Origin: G020353115 sp964481765
Lineage (GTDB): Bacteria > Bacteroidota > Bacteroidia > Bacteroidales > VadinHA17
Direction: 5' to 3'
Length of the DNA: 53,561 nucleotides
Assembly (NCBI GenBank): GCA_964481765.1
Contig: CAYZVJ010000003.1
Location: forward strand, 1 to 53,561
Below the pieces are notes generated by a model that had not been told where the DNA came from, made no database searches, and saw nothing but the letters and a program-made list of their open reading frames with translations. The position numbers were made by a program, and so were the translations under genes. Positions within the stretch are counted from its first letter, which is position 1. The number at the start of each line of letters is the position of its first letter. Below, piece by piece: positions 46,497-53,561 of this stretch.

Positions 46497-47570
46497 ATGA
46501 ACTCTCAGTCGATGAAATATACCCTATTAATTACCGGTGGTGCAGGATTTGTCGGATCCCATGTTGTCCGCCTCTTTGTGGAAAAATACCCCGATTACCG
46601 GATCGTCAACCTGGATAAACTAACCTATGCCGGGAATCTGGAGAACCTGTCGGATATCGAAGACCGGGAAAATTATCATTTTGTGAAAGGGGATATTGTT
46701 GACTCGTCATTCGTGGAGGAGCTGTTCAAGGAATTTCCCTTCGACGGGATCATTCATCTCGCCGCTGAATCACACGTCGACCGGTCTATTTCTGCCCCAA
46801 AAAGATTCATCACCACCAACATCAATGGAACGGTGAACCTGCTGGATGCAGCAAGAGGACTCTGGGGAGAAGACCGGAAGACAAAACGGTTTTACCACAT
46901 CTCAACAGACGAAGTGTTCGGATCATTGGGTAAACAAGGATTCTTCCGGGAAACCACACCGTATGATCCAAGGAGTCCCTATTCTGCCTCGAAGGCAAGT
47001 TCAGACCACCTGGTCAGGGCCTATTACCATACTTATCAACTTCCCGTAGTCCTTTCAAATTGTTCAAACAATTACGGCCCTAACCAGTTTCCTGAAAAGC
47101 TCATTCCCCTTGCCATCAATAACATCCTGCATGGTCGTGAAATTCCCGTTTACGGCAAGGGTGAAAACATCAGGGATTGGCTCTATGTAAAAGACCATGC
47201 TGCTGCAATCGATCTGATCTTTCACCGCGGGAAACCGGGTGAAACCTATAACATCGGGGGAGGGAATGAATGGAAAAACATTGACCTGATCAGGCTGTTA
47301 TGTGATATCTTGGATCAGAAGCTCGGACACAAACCCGGCTCTTCCGCCAGGCTTATCCGTTTCGTTAAAGACCGTGCCGGGCATGATTTGCGCTATGCCA
47401 TCGATGCTTCCAAAATAAAGAATGAATTGGGGTGGAAACCGGAAGTTGAATTTACCGGGGGGTTGTCACAAACCGTCGATTGGTATCTGTCAAACCAGGA
47501 ATGGTTACACCACGTTGTTTCCGGTGAATACGAAAAATACTACGAGGAACAGTACCGGAAAAGAAAATAA
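46497..47570 (+). CDS. rfbB: dTDP-glucose 4,6-dehydratase
   Basis: 357 residues, short-chain dehydrogenase family: TGGAGFVGSHVVRLF, HLAAESHVDRSI, STDEVFGSLG (DEx catalytic motif), YSASKASSDHLVRAY (YxxxK) and NNYGPNQFPEKLIPL. First committed step to dTDP-rhamnose and other 6-deoxysugars. rfbA, C and D are not in the window. A second ATG at 46512 (MKYTLLITGG) is also possible. Last gene of the nucleotide-sugar run. Confidence 0.94.
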   Translation: MNSQSMKYTLLITGGAGFVGSHVVRLFVEKYPDYRIVNLDKLTYAGNLENLSDIEDRENYHFVKGDIVDSSFVEELFKEFPFDGIIHLAAESHVDRSISAPKRFITTNINGTVNLLDAARGLWGEDRKTKRFYHISTDEVFGSLGKQGFFRETTPYDPRSPYSASKASSDHLVRAYYHTYQLPVVLSNCSNNYGPNQFPEKLIPLAINNILHGREIPVYGKGENIRDWLYVKDHAAAIDLIFHRGKPGETYNIGGGNEWKNIDLIRLLCDILDQKLGHKPGSSARLIRFVKDRAGHDLRYAIDASKIKNELGWKPEVEFTGGLSQTVDWYLSNQEWLHHVVSGEYEKYYEEQYRKRK

Positions 47571-47604
47571 TTTGCATCTTTAATATTGGTGTATATAATA
47601 TAAG

Positions 47605-48477
47605 ATGAAGTTGATTGTCGCTACTATCCTTCTGATATGGATGAGTGTACTTCAATTGTCCTGTCAAGTCCATTCCCGGGAAAGTCATATTTTATTCTTC
47701 TCTGCCTGCCTGATTGAGCCAGGTAACGATAACGGATCTTCACTTTTTATAGAAAAGGATGATCATTATATGAAAAATACAGGGTGCAAGAAAGAAGCTA
47801 TGCCCTTTACTAAAAGAGAAGAATCGGTCTGGAATTTCAGAAAAGGGATCATTATAGGATACAAATTCTCCGGCAAATTTCCCGTTGAATTTTGGGAAGA
47901 AGTAGTCTACACCGGTATTAAAAGTATTACCTGTACTACTGTTGATCCAACAATCGATCTGGAAGCAGGCTGGTTCTTTGAGTTTTATATCGGAGCTGCA
48001 AAGAATTTTTCAGTTGTACCTGAACTAGTCTACTCCTATACCAGGGTAAAGGTCCTTCATGAGCAATTCCCTCCTGAATATTATGAGTCAGCTGCCGGAA
48101 GCACGACGGTAGGCATTTCAAGTATTCTGATTCCCTTATCATTCCGATATTCAATTAACGCATTCAGGGTAAAACCCTTTCTTGAAACTGGTTTAAGCTT
48201 TACATTCCCTACTAAAAGAGAAGGATATCGAATTTGTGAGAAAATGTCACCTTTAATTATACCACCAGATATTGAAACAAATTGCAAACATCGAATCATC
48301 ATGTATAATACTCACTTATTGGGTTATCGTTTCGGTGGAGGTATAAAAATCCCTATAGAAGATGTTCTTTCATTTGATTTTGGCTTTAAATATGAGTTTA
48401 ACAAGCAGATTGGAACGGGATTAGATTATGCTGCCTCGTTTCATACAGTAACTCTCTACCTTGGTTTGGTATTTTAA
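47605..48477 (+). CDS. Putative outer-membrane beta-barrel protein
   Basis: 290 residues. Hydrophobic N terminus MKLIVATILLIWMSVLQLSCQ suggests export, though an alternative start inside (47770, MKNTGCKKE) exists. The second half alternates polar and apolar residues as in eight-stranded barrels: LEAGWFFEFYIGAAKNFSVVPELVYS, FRVKPFLETGLSF, LSFDFGFKYEF, and ends in FHTVTLYLGLVF with a terminal phenylalanine. Unknown role. Precedes the beta-sandwich/pseudo-caspase genes. Confidence 0.65.
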   Translation: MKLIVATILLIWMSVLQLSCQVHSRESHILFFSACLIEPGNDNGSSLFIEKDDHYMKNTGCKKEAMPFTKREESVWNFRKGIIIGYKFSGKFPVEFWEEVVYTGIKSITCTTVDPTIDLEAGWFFEFYIGAAKNFSVVPELVYSYTRVKVLHEQFPPEYYESAAGSTTVGISSILIPLSFRYSINAFRVKPFLETGLSFTFPTKREGYRICEKMSPLIIPPDIETNCKHRIIMYNTHLLGYRFGGGIKIPIEDVLSFDFGFKYEFNKQIGTGLDYAASFHTVTLYLGLVF

Positions 48478-48689
48478 TGCCTAAAATTGCATAATTGATT
48501 GCTAAAAATTCAAATTTTTTGTAACCTTGTATTACAAATAATAATCCGGCGAAACCTATTTTTCCATCTTTAATTACCTGGGCAAGAATACTCGTATTGA
48601 TAAGAATATTTCGATGCATGCATTATATTAATAAAAACCAATCAGGAATCTCGTGGAGAAATACAATATAAACTAATTCAGGTAAATCA
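48478..48689. other. AT-rich gap with an inverted repeat (48518-48538)
   Basis: 212 bases without a supported gene. TTTGTAA, seven bases, then TTACAAA form a perfect inverted repeat at 48518-48538. No T-tract follows, so an operator or weak terminator are both possible. It likely holds the promoter for the next gene set; a near-match TAACCTTG lies in the repeat. Confidence 0.4.
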
Positions 48690-49472
48690 ATGAAAACAAA
48701 ATTCCCTTTATTCCTTCTTCTTTGTTTATTGTGTAATTATCCCCTGACCTCACAAGTTACTATCCAATCCAAAGCAAAAGTCGAAAACGTCAATTTTGGC
48801 TATGTGATGGACCAGGTTGTTATTAATTACGAACTTATTGATACCCGGTTCCCTGAAAAATTCACCATTTCAATTAAAGTTTACAATACAAAAGGGGAAG
48901 AATTTCCGGCAACTTCTCTTTCCGGCGATATTGGAGATAATATATCAAGAGAGGGCAAAAAAAAGATCACATGGAATATTCACAGGGATCTGGAAAGGCT
49001 GGATGATAACATTTATATCGTGGTTGAAGCAGAGCTTAAAAATCCAAAGGTAATTAAGCCAATCAGCAGAGGACTTGGACTGGCCTATTCCACCATTTAT
49101 CCGGGATATGGAGGATACCGCATTACCGGGAAAAAAATTCATCTCATAAAGGGTATTGCCGGATATGGCCTTGTCGGATCCTCGATAATCATGAGGGGAC
49201 AGGCTTCCAATTCCTATGATTCCTATAAAACTGAAACAGACCTGGACAAACGGGATGAATACTATCAAAAAGTGGAATCACAATTGTTAACATCCAATCT
49301 CCTGCTGGTTGGTGCCGGACTGGTCTGGATCTCTGATTATTTGATTGTGATTTTCTGTGAAAATAAAATTCTCCAACCGGGTAAAACCGAACGGGAAATT
49401 TCATTTCATCCGGTTATCATACCAGAATATTCATTGCCTGGATTTTCACTGCAAATCACTTTTAAACCCTGA
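48690..49472 (+). CDS. Exported beta-sandwich protein with two hydrophobic segments
   Basis: 260 residues. Signal peptide MKTKFPLFLLLCLLCNYPLTSQ. Residues 22-115 form a beta-sandwich of a type I have seen before FGE-sulfatase and caspase-like domains in Bacteroidota (VENVNFGYVMDQVVINYEL, LSGDIGDNI, KKITWNIHRDL). Then come a glycine-rich segment GLGLAYSTIYPGYGGY, a helix near 150-165 and another near 210-228 (LLLVGAGLVWISDYLIVIF), so it may be membrane bound. Separated by 16 bases from the pseudo-caspase gene. Confidence 0.6.
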   Translation: MKTKFPLFLLLCLLCNYPLTSQVTIQSKAKVENVNFGYVMDQVVINYELIDTRFPEKFTISIKVYNTKGEEFPATSLSGDIGDNISREGKKKITWNIHRDLERLDDNIYIVVEAELKNPKVIKPISRGLGLAYSTIYPGYGGYRITGKKIHLIKGIAGYGLVGSSIIMRGQASNSYDSYKTETDLDKRDEYYQKVESQLLTSNLLLVGAGLVWISDYLIVIFCENKILQPGKTEREISFHPVIIPEYSLPGFSLQITFKP

Positions 49473-49488
49473 GTAAAACCCGTATACA

Positions 49489-50757
49489 ATGAAAAAAATC
49501 CTGCTAATTATTTTATCCTTACTTCCCCTGGGAATTCTTGCCCAGGAAAAATACAGTATCAGCAATAAGAGTGTAATCAAACACATTTCATTCCAGAAGA
49601 ATTCTTCAGAGAATTATATCAAAGCCATACCAAACTTTCAAACCACAAATTTTTTGTTCGTCGATGACAATAACAACCAGGTTATTGAAGCAGAGGAAAG
49701 ATCCTTTATCCGGTTCAGTATTTTGAATGTCGGGAACGGTTTGGCAAAAGATGTTAAACTAACCGTATCATTACAGAATACAGGAATTACCGGGCTTGAG
49801 TTTGAAAAGGAGAAAGAACTTGGTGATATTTACAGCATGCGGGNNNNNNNNNNNNNNNNNNNNNNNNNNNNNNNNNNNNNNNNNNNNNNNNNNNNNNNNN
49901 NNNNNNNNNNNNNNNNNNNNNNNNNNNNNNNNNNNNNNNNNNNTGTTGATCAGATCAAAAATGAAATAGTATCTGATATTGATCTGGATATTCCAAAAAA
50001 TATGGTTAAGTACTCAAACCGTCTGGCTCTGGTAATCGGAAATCAGGATTATGAATTCATATCTCCTACTCAACATCAAAACAACTTTCAGACCAGCGAT
50101 GCGCTAAGTGTTAAAAACTATCTGATTCGCATCCTGGGATTGAAAGAAGATAATATCTTCCTGTTAACAAATGCAACCTCAGGTACCTTTTCCGACCATG
50201 TTCAGATACTTTCCAGGCTTGCCTCAAGAGTCAGTAACGCTGAAATCTTTGTTTATTTTTCAGGCCTCGGATTTATTGATCATACTACCCTTACACCTTA
50301 TTTGCTGCCAACGGATGCCAGCGGGGAACAAAAAGTCCCCAGACAGAATCTGTTTGACCTTTTTCAATTATTAAGCCAGACAAGGGCAAGTAAGATCAAC
50401 TTCTTTCTGGATGTGAGTTTTATTCCCTCCGGAGATTTAGTTCAGATAAATGAATCATCTTTTCGTGAAAAGGTTGACCAAAGCCTGGGAGAAAACATGA
50501 TTGTATACTTCTCGGCAGGTCCCGGACAAACAGCCTTACCCTACAAAGAGCAATCCCATGGACTGTTTACATACTACTTACTTAAAAACTTAAAAGACAC
50601 ACAAGGGAAATTATCCTATGCCGGACTTGGGGATTATGTATCAAAGAATGTATCCCTCGAATCCTTGAAGTCCTTCCAGAAGGAACAGGATCCAGAGATT
50701 CATATTGGCAAACAGGCTTCTTCGTGGTGGAGAAATATGAAAATAAATGATTTTTAG
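49489..50757 (+). CDS. Secreted caspase-fold protein without catalytic His and Cys (interrupted by a gap)
   Basis: Signal peptide MKKILLIILSLLPLGILAQ, then a CARDB-like beta domain (NVGNGLAKDVKLTVSLQNTG), cut by 100 N at 49844-49943. After the gap a peptidase C14 fold follows: RLALVIGNQDY, FVYFSGLGFID, FFLDVSFIPSGD, and SHGLFTYYLLKNL. Active caspases have GHG and DACxSG; here Leu (50266-50268) replaces His and Ser (50416-50418) replaces Cys. The frame is continuous only if the gap length leaves it so; the missing part probably holds the rest of the CARDB domain. Neighbours suggest an envelope scaffold role. Confidence 0.8.
   Translation: MKKILLIILSLLPLGILAQEKYSISNKSVIKHISFQKNSSENYIKAIPNFQTTNFLFVDDNNNQVIEAEERSFIRFSILNVGNGLAKDVKLTVSLQNTGITGLEFEKEKELGDIYSMRXXXXXXXXXXXXXXXXXXXXXXXXXXXXXXXXXXVDQIKNEIVSDIDLDIPKNMVKYSNRLALVIGNQDYEFISPTQHQNNFQTSDALSVKNYLIRILGLKEDNIFLLTNATSGTFSDHVQILSRLASRVSNAEIFVYFSGLGFIDHTTLTPYLLPTDASGEQKVPRQNLFDLFQLLSQTRASKINFFLDVSFIPSGDLVQINESSFREKVDQSLGENMIVYFSAGPGQTALPYKEQSHGLFTYYLLKNLKDTQGKLSYAGLGDYVSKNVSLESLKSFQKEQDPEIHIGKQASSWWRNMKINDF
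49844..49943. other. Assembly gap of 100 N (true length unknown)
   Basis: A run of exactly 100 N, a placeholder size. Unlike the gap at 10800, the flanks do not overlap. It cuts the CARDB-like domain of the pseudo-caspase gene, so the true gap may exceed 100 bases. Confidence 0.95.
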
Positions 50758-50826
50758 GAGGCACCTGAAAATTGGGACTATTGATTTGTTGCTTTAAAGA
50801 CAATCACATTTCAAACCTAATTAGAG

Positions 50827-52158
50827 ATGACATTAAACAGAAAATTGTTTTTTCGGGTTTTATGTTTAGTTTTCTTATTAGTATTGAACCAGTGTAACAA
50901 GGAATTTCAAAGGCTTGTCCTGCTATCAACCAATAATGTATTTAATGTTACCGCTGTTTCTGTGCGGGTGTCCGGGACCATTTTCGATGTCGGAGAGGGA
51001 ATCAAAGAGCATGGTCACTGCTGGAGCACCCAGGATAAACCGGATATCCATGCATCCAAAACCGATCTGGGGTCCAGAAAAGAGACCGGCGGATTCAACA
51101 GTACACTTGAGGATCTGGATCCCAATGAAAAATATTATGTCCGTGCATACGCATCGGATGGTGGAAAAATTTACTACGGTGAAGTTAAATCGTTTGTTAC
51201 ATTAGCATTTACTTACCCTTCCGTACAAACTGGCTCAATTACTGATATTACAATATCTACTGCAATTGCAAACGGGAAATTGCTTGACTTTGGAAGTACA
51301 ACAGTAACAGGTGAGTATATTAGCTCATTATCAGGACTTATTGATGGAGCGATTTATTATGCAAGACCATATGCAACAAACAGTTATGGAACAGCATATG
51401 GAGATATTGCAGTTTTTGTTACAGGAGATCCTTATTCGATCTTTTTAGGAGATCCTGATCTTGTTGCTTATTATCCGTTCAATAATAATTCAAATGATGA
51501 ATCAAGTAATGGAAATAATGGTATATTAAATGGGCCTGTTATTACCACCGATAGATTCGGAGAAACAAACTCTGCTTATGAGTTTGACGGAATTGATGAT
51601 TATATATCTATAGATCCAGTATCTGATGTAAGCTCAATCGGTAATTTCACAATATCACTTTGGGCAATTTGTGATGGATGGCAAGAACAGCCGGGGATAA
51701 TTACAGGAAAGATAGATCATCAATTTATATTCAATGGTCATTGTTATTCTGAAACGGTTACATCCAATTTTTTTAAAGATGGAATTAACATCAGTTATCT
51801 GTATGAAACGGATTATACAAAAAATATTCATAGTTCTACTTTTGATTTGGATGGGAATTCTTATCCAATATATTATCCAACCTCCAATTTAATTGGTCAA
51901 TGGCACAACTTGTTATTCATACGTGATGGTACTGAAACGCATCTCTATTTGGATGGCACACTTGCTGCCTCTCTTGCCAATGATGGATTACATCTTGATA
52001 TGCAACACAAATGGTTCATTGGAACAGTATCTGGGAATAATCCTGTGGGCAACTCCTTTAATTATAATTTTGATGGAAAAATTGATGATCTATTATTCTT
52101 TAAAAGGGTACTTACTCTTGAAGAAATAAATATTATATCCAGTCATAAATTGAAATAA
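50827..52158 (+). CDS. LamG-domain surface protein with Fn3-like repeats
   Basis: 443 residues. Hydrophobic start RKLFFRVLCLVFLLVLNQC; the Cys at the end has an unusual lipobox (LNQC), so lipoprotein status is uncertain. Residues 37-125 are one Fn3-like repeat (HGHCWSTQDKPD, YYVRAYASDGG). Residues 130-200 are a second copy that lacks about 27 residues, including the HGxCWST block. Residues 212-443 form a LamG/concanavalin-like domain (DLVAYYPFNNNSNDESSNGNNG, YEFDGIDDYI, LYLDGT, KIDDLLFFKRVLTLEEI). Base composition drops inside the gene: 48% GC at 51001-51060 but 35% at 51241-51300. Confidence 0.8.
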   Translation: MTLNRKLFFRVLCLVFLLVLNQCNKEFQRLVLLSTNNVFNVTAVSVRVSGTIFDVGEGIKEHGHCWSTQDKPDIHASKTDLGSRKETGGFNSTLEDLDPNEKYYVRAYASDGGKIYYGEVKSFVTLAFTYPSVQTGSITDITISTAIANGKLLDFGSTTVTGEYISSLSGLIDGAIYYARPYATNSYGTAYGDIAVFVTGDPYSIFLGDPDLVAYYPFNNNSNDESSNGNNGILNGPVITTDRFGETNSAYEFDGIDDYISIDPVSDVSSIGNFTISLWAICDGWQEQPGIITGKIDHQFIFNGHCYSETVTSNFFKDGINISYLYETDYTKNIHSSTFDLDGNSYPIYYPTSNLIGQWHNLLFIRDGTETHLYLDGTLAASLANDGLHLDMQHKWFIGTVSGNNPVGNSFNYNFDGKIDDLLFFKRVLTLEEINIISSHKLK

Positions 52159-52211
52159 TATAATTGATTTAAAATTTTATTTAATGCTTTTCAAAATTCA
52201 ATGAGGGGAAA

Positions 52212-53144
52212 ATGCAAAAATTCAAATACCTATCGAAGCTAAAGGAATTATACGAGAAGAATATCAATATCATTCAATATCTTAAAAGTCTTTCGGATAG
52301 TGAAATAAATTCGATTGAGGATATTTTAATTAGTTATGATTTTCAAGCTGGTTCGTATTTAAAAGGATTCTCAAAAAATCGTAATTTCAAAAATAGTTAT
52401 TGTGGATCTCTTGCAAAGATTATCAACAATATAAAGTATTTTGACTCTATAATGGAAATAGGAATTGGTGAAGCAACTACATTATGTCCGCTTTTACAGA
52501 ATTTAGATAAAAAACCATCTGAGATTTATGGATTTGATATTTCCTGGTCTCGGTTAAAATTCGCAGATGCTTTACTGAAGGATTTCAATTTTAAAAATAT
52601 AACTCTTTTTACTGCAAATTTATTTGAGATTCCACTCAAAGATAGTTCAATTGATATTGTTTATACATCCCATTCAATTGAACCAAATGGAGGGAGGGAA
52701 GAGGAAGCTTTAATAGAATTATATAGAGTAACAAGGAAATATCTTATCCTGCTTGAACCAGCATATGAGTTTGCAAGCGAAGAGGCAAGAAAAAGGATGA
52801 AATTTCATGGGTATGTTACAAATTTATATCAAACGGCAAAAAAATTGGGCTATAAAATTATTGAACATCGCTTATTTGATTATTCTTCAAATCAATTAAA
52901 TCCGACCGGATTGATGATAATCGAAAAGACTGCAAATGAAGTTAATAGTTCTCATCTTGTTTGTCCTATTACCTTTGGAGAGTTAATTGAATATAATGAA
53001 AATTTTTTATTTACTAAAGATAATTTTCTAGTATATCCTGTACTTGAAAAAATACCTTGTCTTCTAAAAGAGAATTCGATTTTAGCTTCTCATCTATTAA
53101 CTGATTACAAAGAATTTAAAAAGAGGAATAATGTTTTTTACTGA
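52212..53144 (+). CDS. Class I SAM methyltransferase with Trm112-like C-terminal zinc-ribbon-type domain
   Basis: 310 residues. SAM motif I MEIGIGEA at 81-88, YGFDIS at motif II, and a VYTSHSIEPNGGREEEAL region. Residues 249-287 (LVCPITFGELIEYNENF, YPVLEKIPCLL) resemble the Trm112/YbaR domain, though only some cysteines are present. Domain pairs like this occur in polysaccharide and lipid loci, so a sugar-modifying role is possible. AT-rich (30% GC in the sample 52561-52620), unlike most of the window. AGGGGAA precedes the ATG, an unusual clear Shine-Dalgarno site here. Confidence 0.75.
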   Translation: MQKFKYLSKLKELYEKNINIIQYLKSLSDSEINSIEDILISYDFQAGSYLKGFSKNRNFKNSYCGSLAKIINNIKYFDSIMEIGIGEATTLCPLLQNLDKKPSEIYGFDISWSRLKFADALLKDFNFKNITLFTANLFEIPLKDSSIDIVYTSHSIEPNGGREEEALIELYRVTRKYLILLEPAYEFASEEARKRMKFHGYVTNLYQTAKKLGYKIIEHRLFDYSSNQLNPTGLMIIEKTANEVNSSHLVCPITFGELIEYNENFLFTKDNFLVYPVLEKIPCLLKENSILASHLLTDYKEFKKRNNVFY

Positions 53145-53425
53145 ATACATTATCAAGTTTAATCTCTTAATTAATTATCAAGCCACATATACACGTTTTT
53201 GTCATTTGAAAACGGTTTTGTTCTTTATAAAATTAGGTACTTATTAGCTTTTTCATGAGCATCCAATCAACCGGTTTTAAAAAATTTTTAAAAGGAAACG
53301 GAATAAAGGTCATGTGGGTAGATAAACAGCGTTATGCCGTAGTCTTTTGAAAACACAGCGTGCTTTAGTCTTTTAAAACCAGGATTACCTTTGCTGACAG
53401 AGAAAGGTATGATCAGTGATGCCTT
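53145..53425. other. AT-rich stretch without a supported gene
   Basis: About 280 bases. A near-repeat TAGTCTTTTGAAAAC / TAGTCTTTTAAAACC is seen around 53340-53380. No ORF, tRNA or hairpin with a T-tract was recognised. It separates the methyltransferase from a LamG remnant and could be decayed coding sequence. Confidence 0.5.
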
Positions 53426-53554
53426 ATGGTTGTGAATGGACGCAAGCCGTCCGCGAGCACAGACAGTTTGCGGTTGGTGGATGATGTCCTGATATTTAGC
53501 CGTAAATTAACCAGTGATGAGATCAACTATATCAGTGAACAACGATTGAAATGA
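53426..53554 (+). pseudogene. C-terminal remnant of a LamG-domain gene
   Basis: A 42-codon open frame ends LRLVDDVLIFSRKLTSDEI..LK and a TGA at 53552-53554. This matches the end of the LamG domain in the gene at 50827 (KIDDLLFFKRVLTLEEI..LK) in protein, but the DNA differs, so it is a diverged paralogue. A stop at 53417-53419 cuts it off upstream; the body of the gene is absent. Confidence 0.7.
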
Positions 53555-53561
53555 GGAGATT

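Noticed and set aside
1..53561. CRISPR arrays, tRNA or rRNA genes, insertion sequences, integrases
   Set aside because: I looked for spaced repeats, cloverleaf ends and transposase or integrase motifs and found none.

Overview
The window reads as chromosomal DNA of a member of the Bacteroidota, probably order Bacteroidales or Marinilabiliales. The signs are PorX and PorW of the type IX secretion system (T9SS), the gliding lipoprotein GldH, a TonB-dependent receptor with a carboxypeptidase-like N-terminal domain, a HU-CCDC81/SPOR protein, the gene string holB-ricT-gldH-trmB-mrp-nfu, and several upstream regions with the Bacteroidota -7 box TAnnTTTG and few Shine-Dalgarno sites. Two runs of exactly 100 N (10800-10899 and 49844-49943) show a draft scaffold. 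The first has identical 55-base ends on both sides, so it is an unmerged contig overlap and not missing DNA. I see no tRNA, rRNA, CRISPR array, integrase or transposase.  Layout. 1-4958 (minus): an ABC exporter pair whose permease carries a large M1-peptidase-like extracellular part, and gltX. 5189-11117 (plus): threonine dehydrogenase and Kbl (threonine to glycine plus acetyl-CoA), then an acyl-CoA synthetase, an acyl carrier protein and a second Kbl-like enzyme. 11172-18736 (minus): B12-dependent ribonucleotide reductase, a repeat-rich surface lipoprotein and a TonB-dependent receptor. 18848-31635 (minus): Kdo transferase, alanine dehydrogenase, TsaE, PorX, PorW, Nfu, Mrp, an alkyltransferase-like protein, TrmB, GldH, RicT and HolB. 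31850-36965 (plus): Pgk, three secreted proteins of unknown role including a seven-bladed WD40 propeller, and a LuxE-like acyl-protein synthetase. 37021-41231: DUF502 protein, YraN, MetG and a HU/SPOR protein. 41395-47570 (plus): wbpE-wbpD-wbpB-wbpA/tviB-galE-rfbB, nucleotide-sugar genes. 47605-53561 (plus): an accessory envelope region with a beta-barrel, a membrane-linked beta-sandwich protein, a caspase-fold protein that has lost both catalytic residues, a LamG lipoprotein-like protein, an AT-rich methyltransferase and a LamG gene remnant.  How the parts may work together. PorX, PorW and GldH belong to T9SS/gliding. The WbpA-B-E-D enzymes make a UDP-diacetamido-uronic acid, and in Porphyromonas gingivalis the Wbp/Vim pathway supplies the sugar that links T9SS cargo to anionic LPS, so the window may hold both the export machinery and part of cargo anchoring. 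The parts I find least explained are the acs-acp-kbl2 cassette (a possible carrier-protein-dependent oxoamine synthase system) and the pseudo-caspase envelope module at 47.6-52.2 kb.
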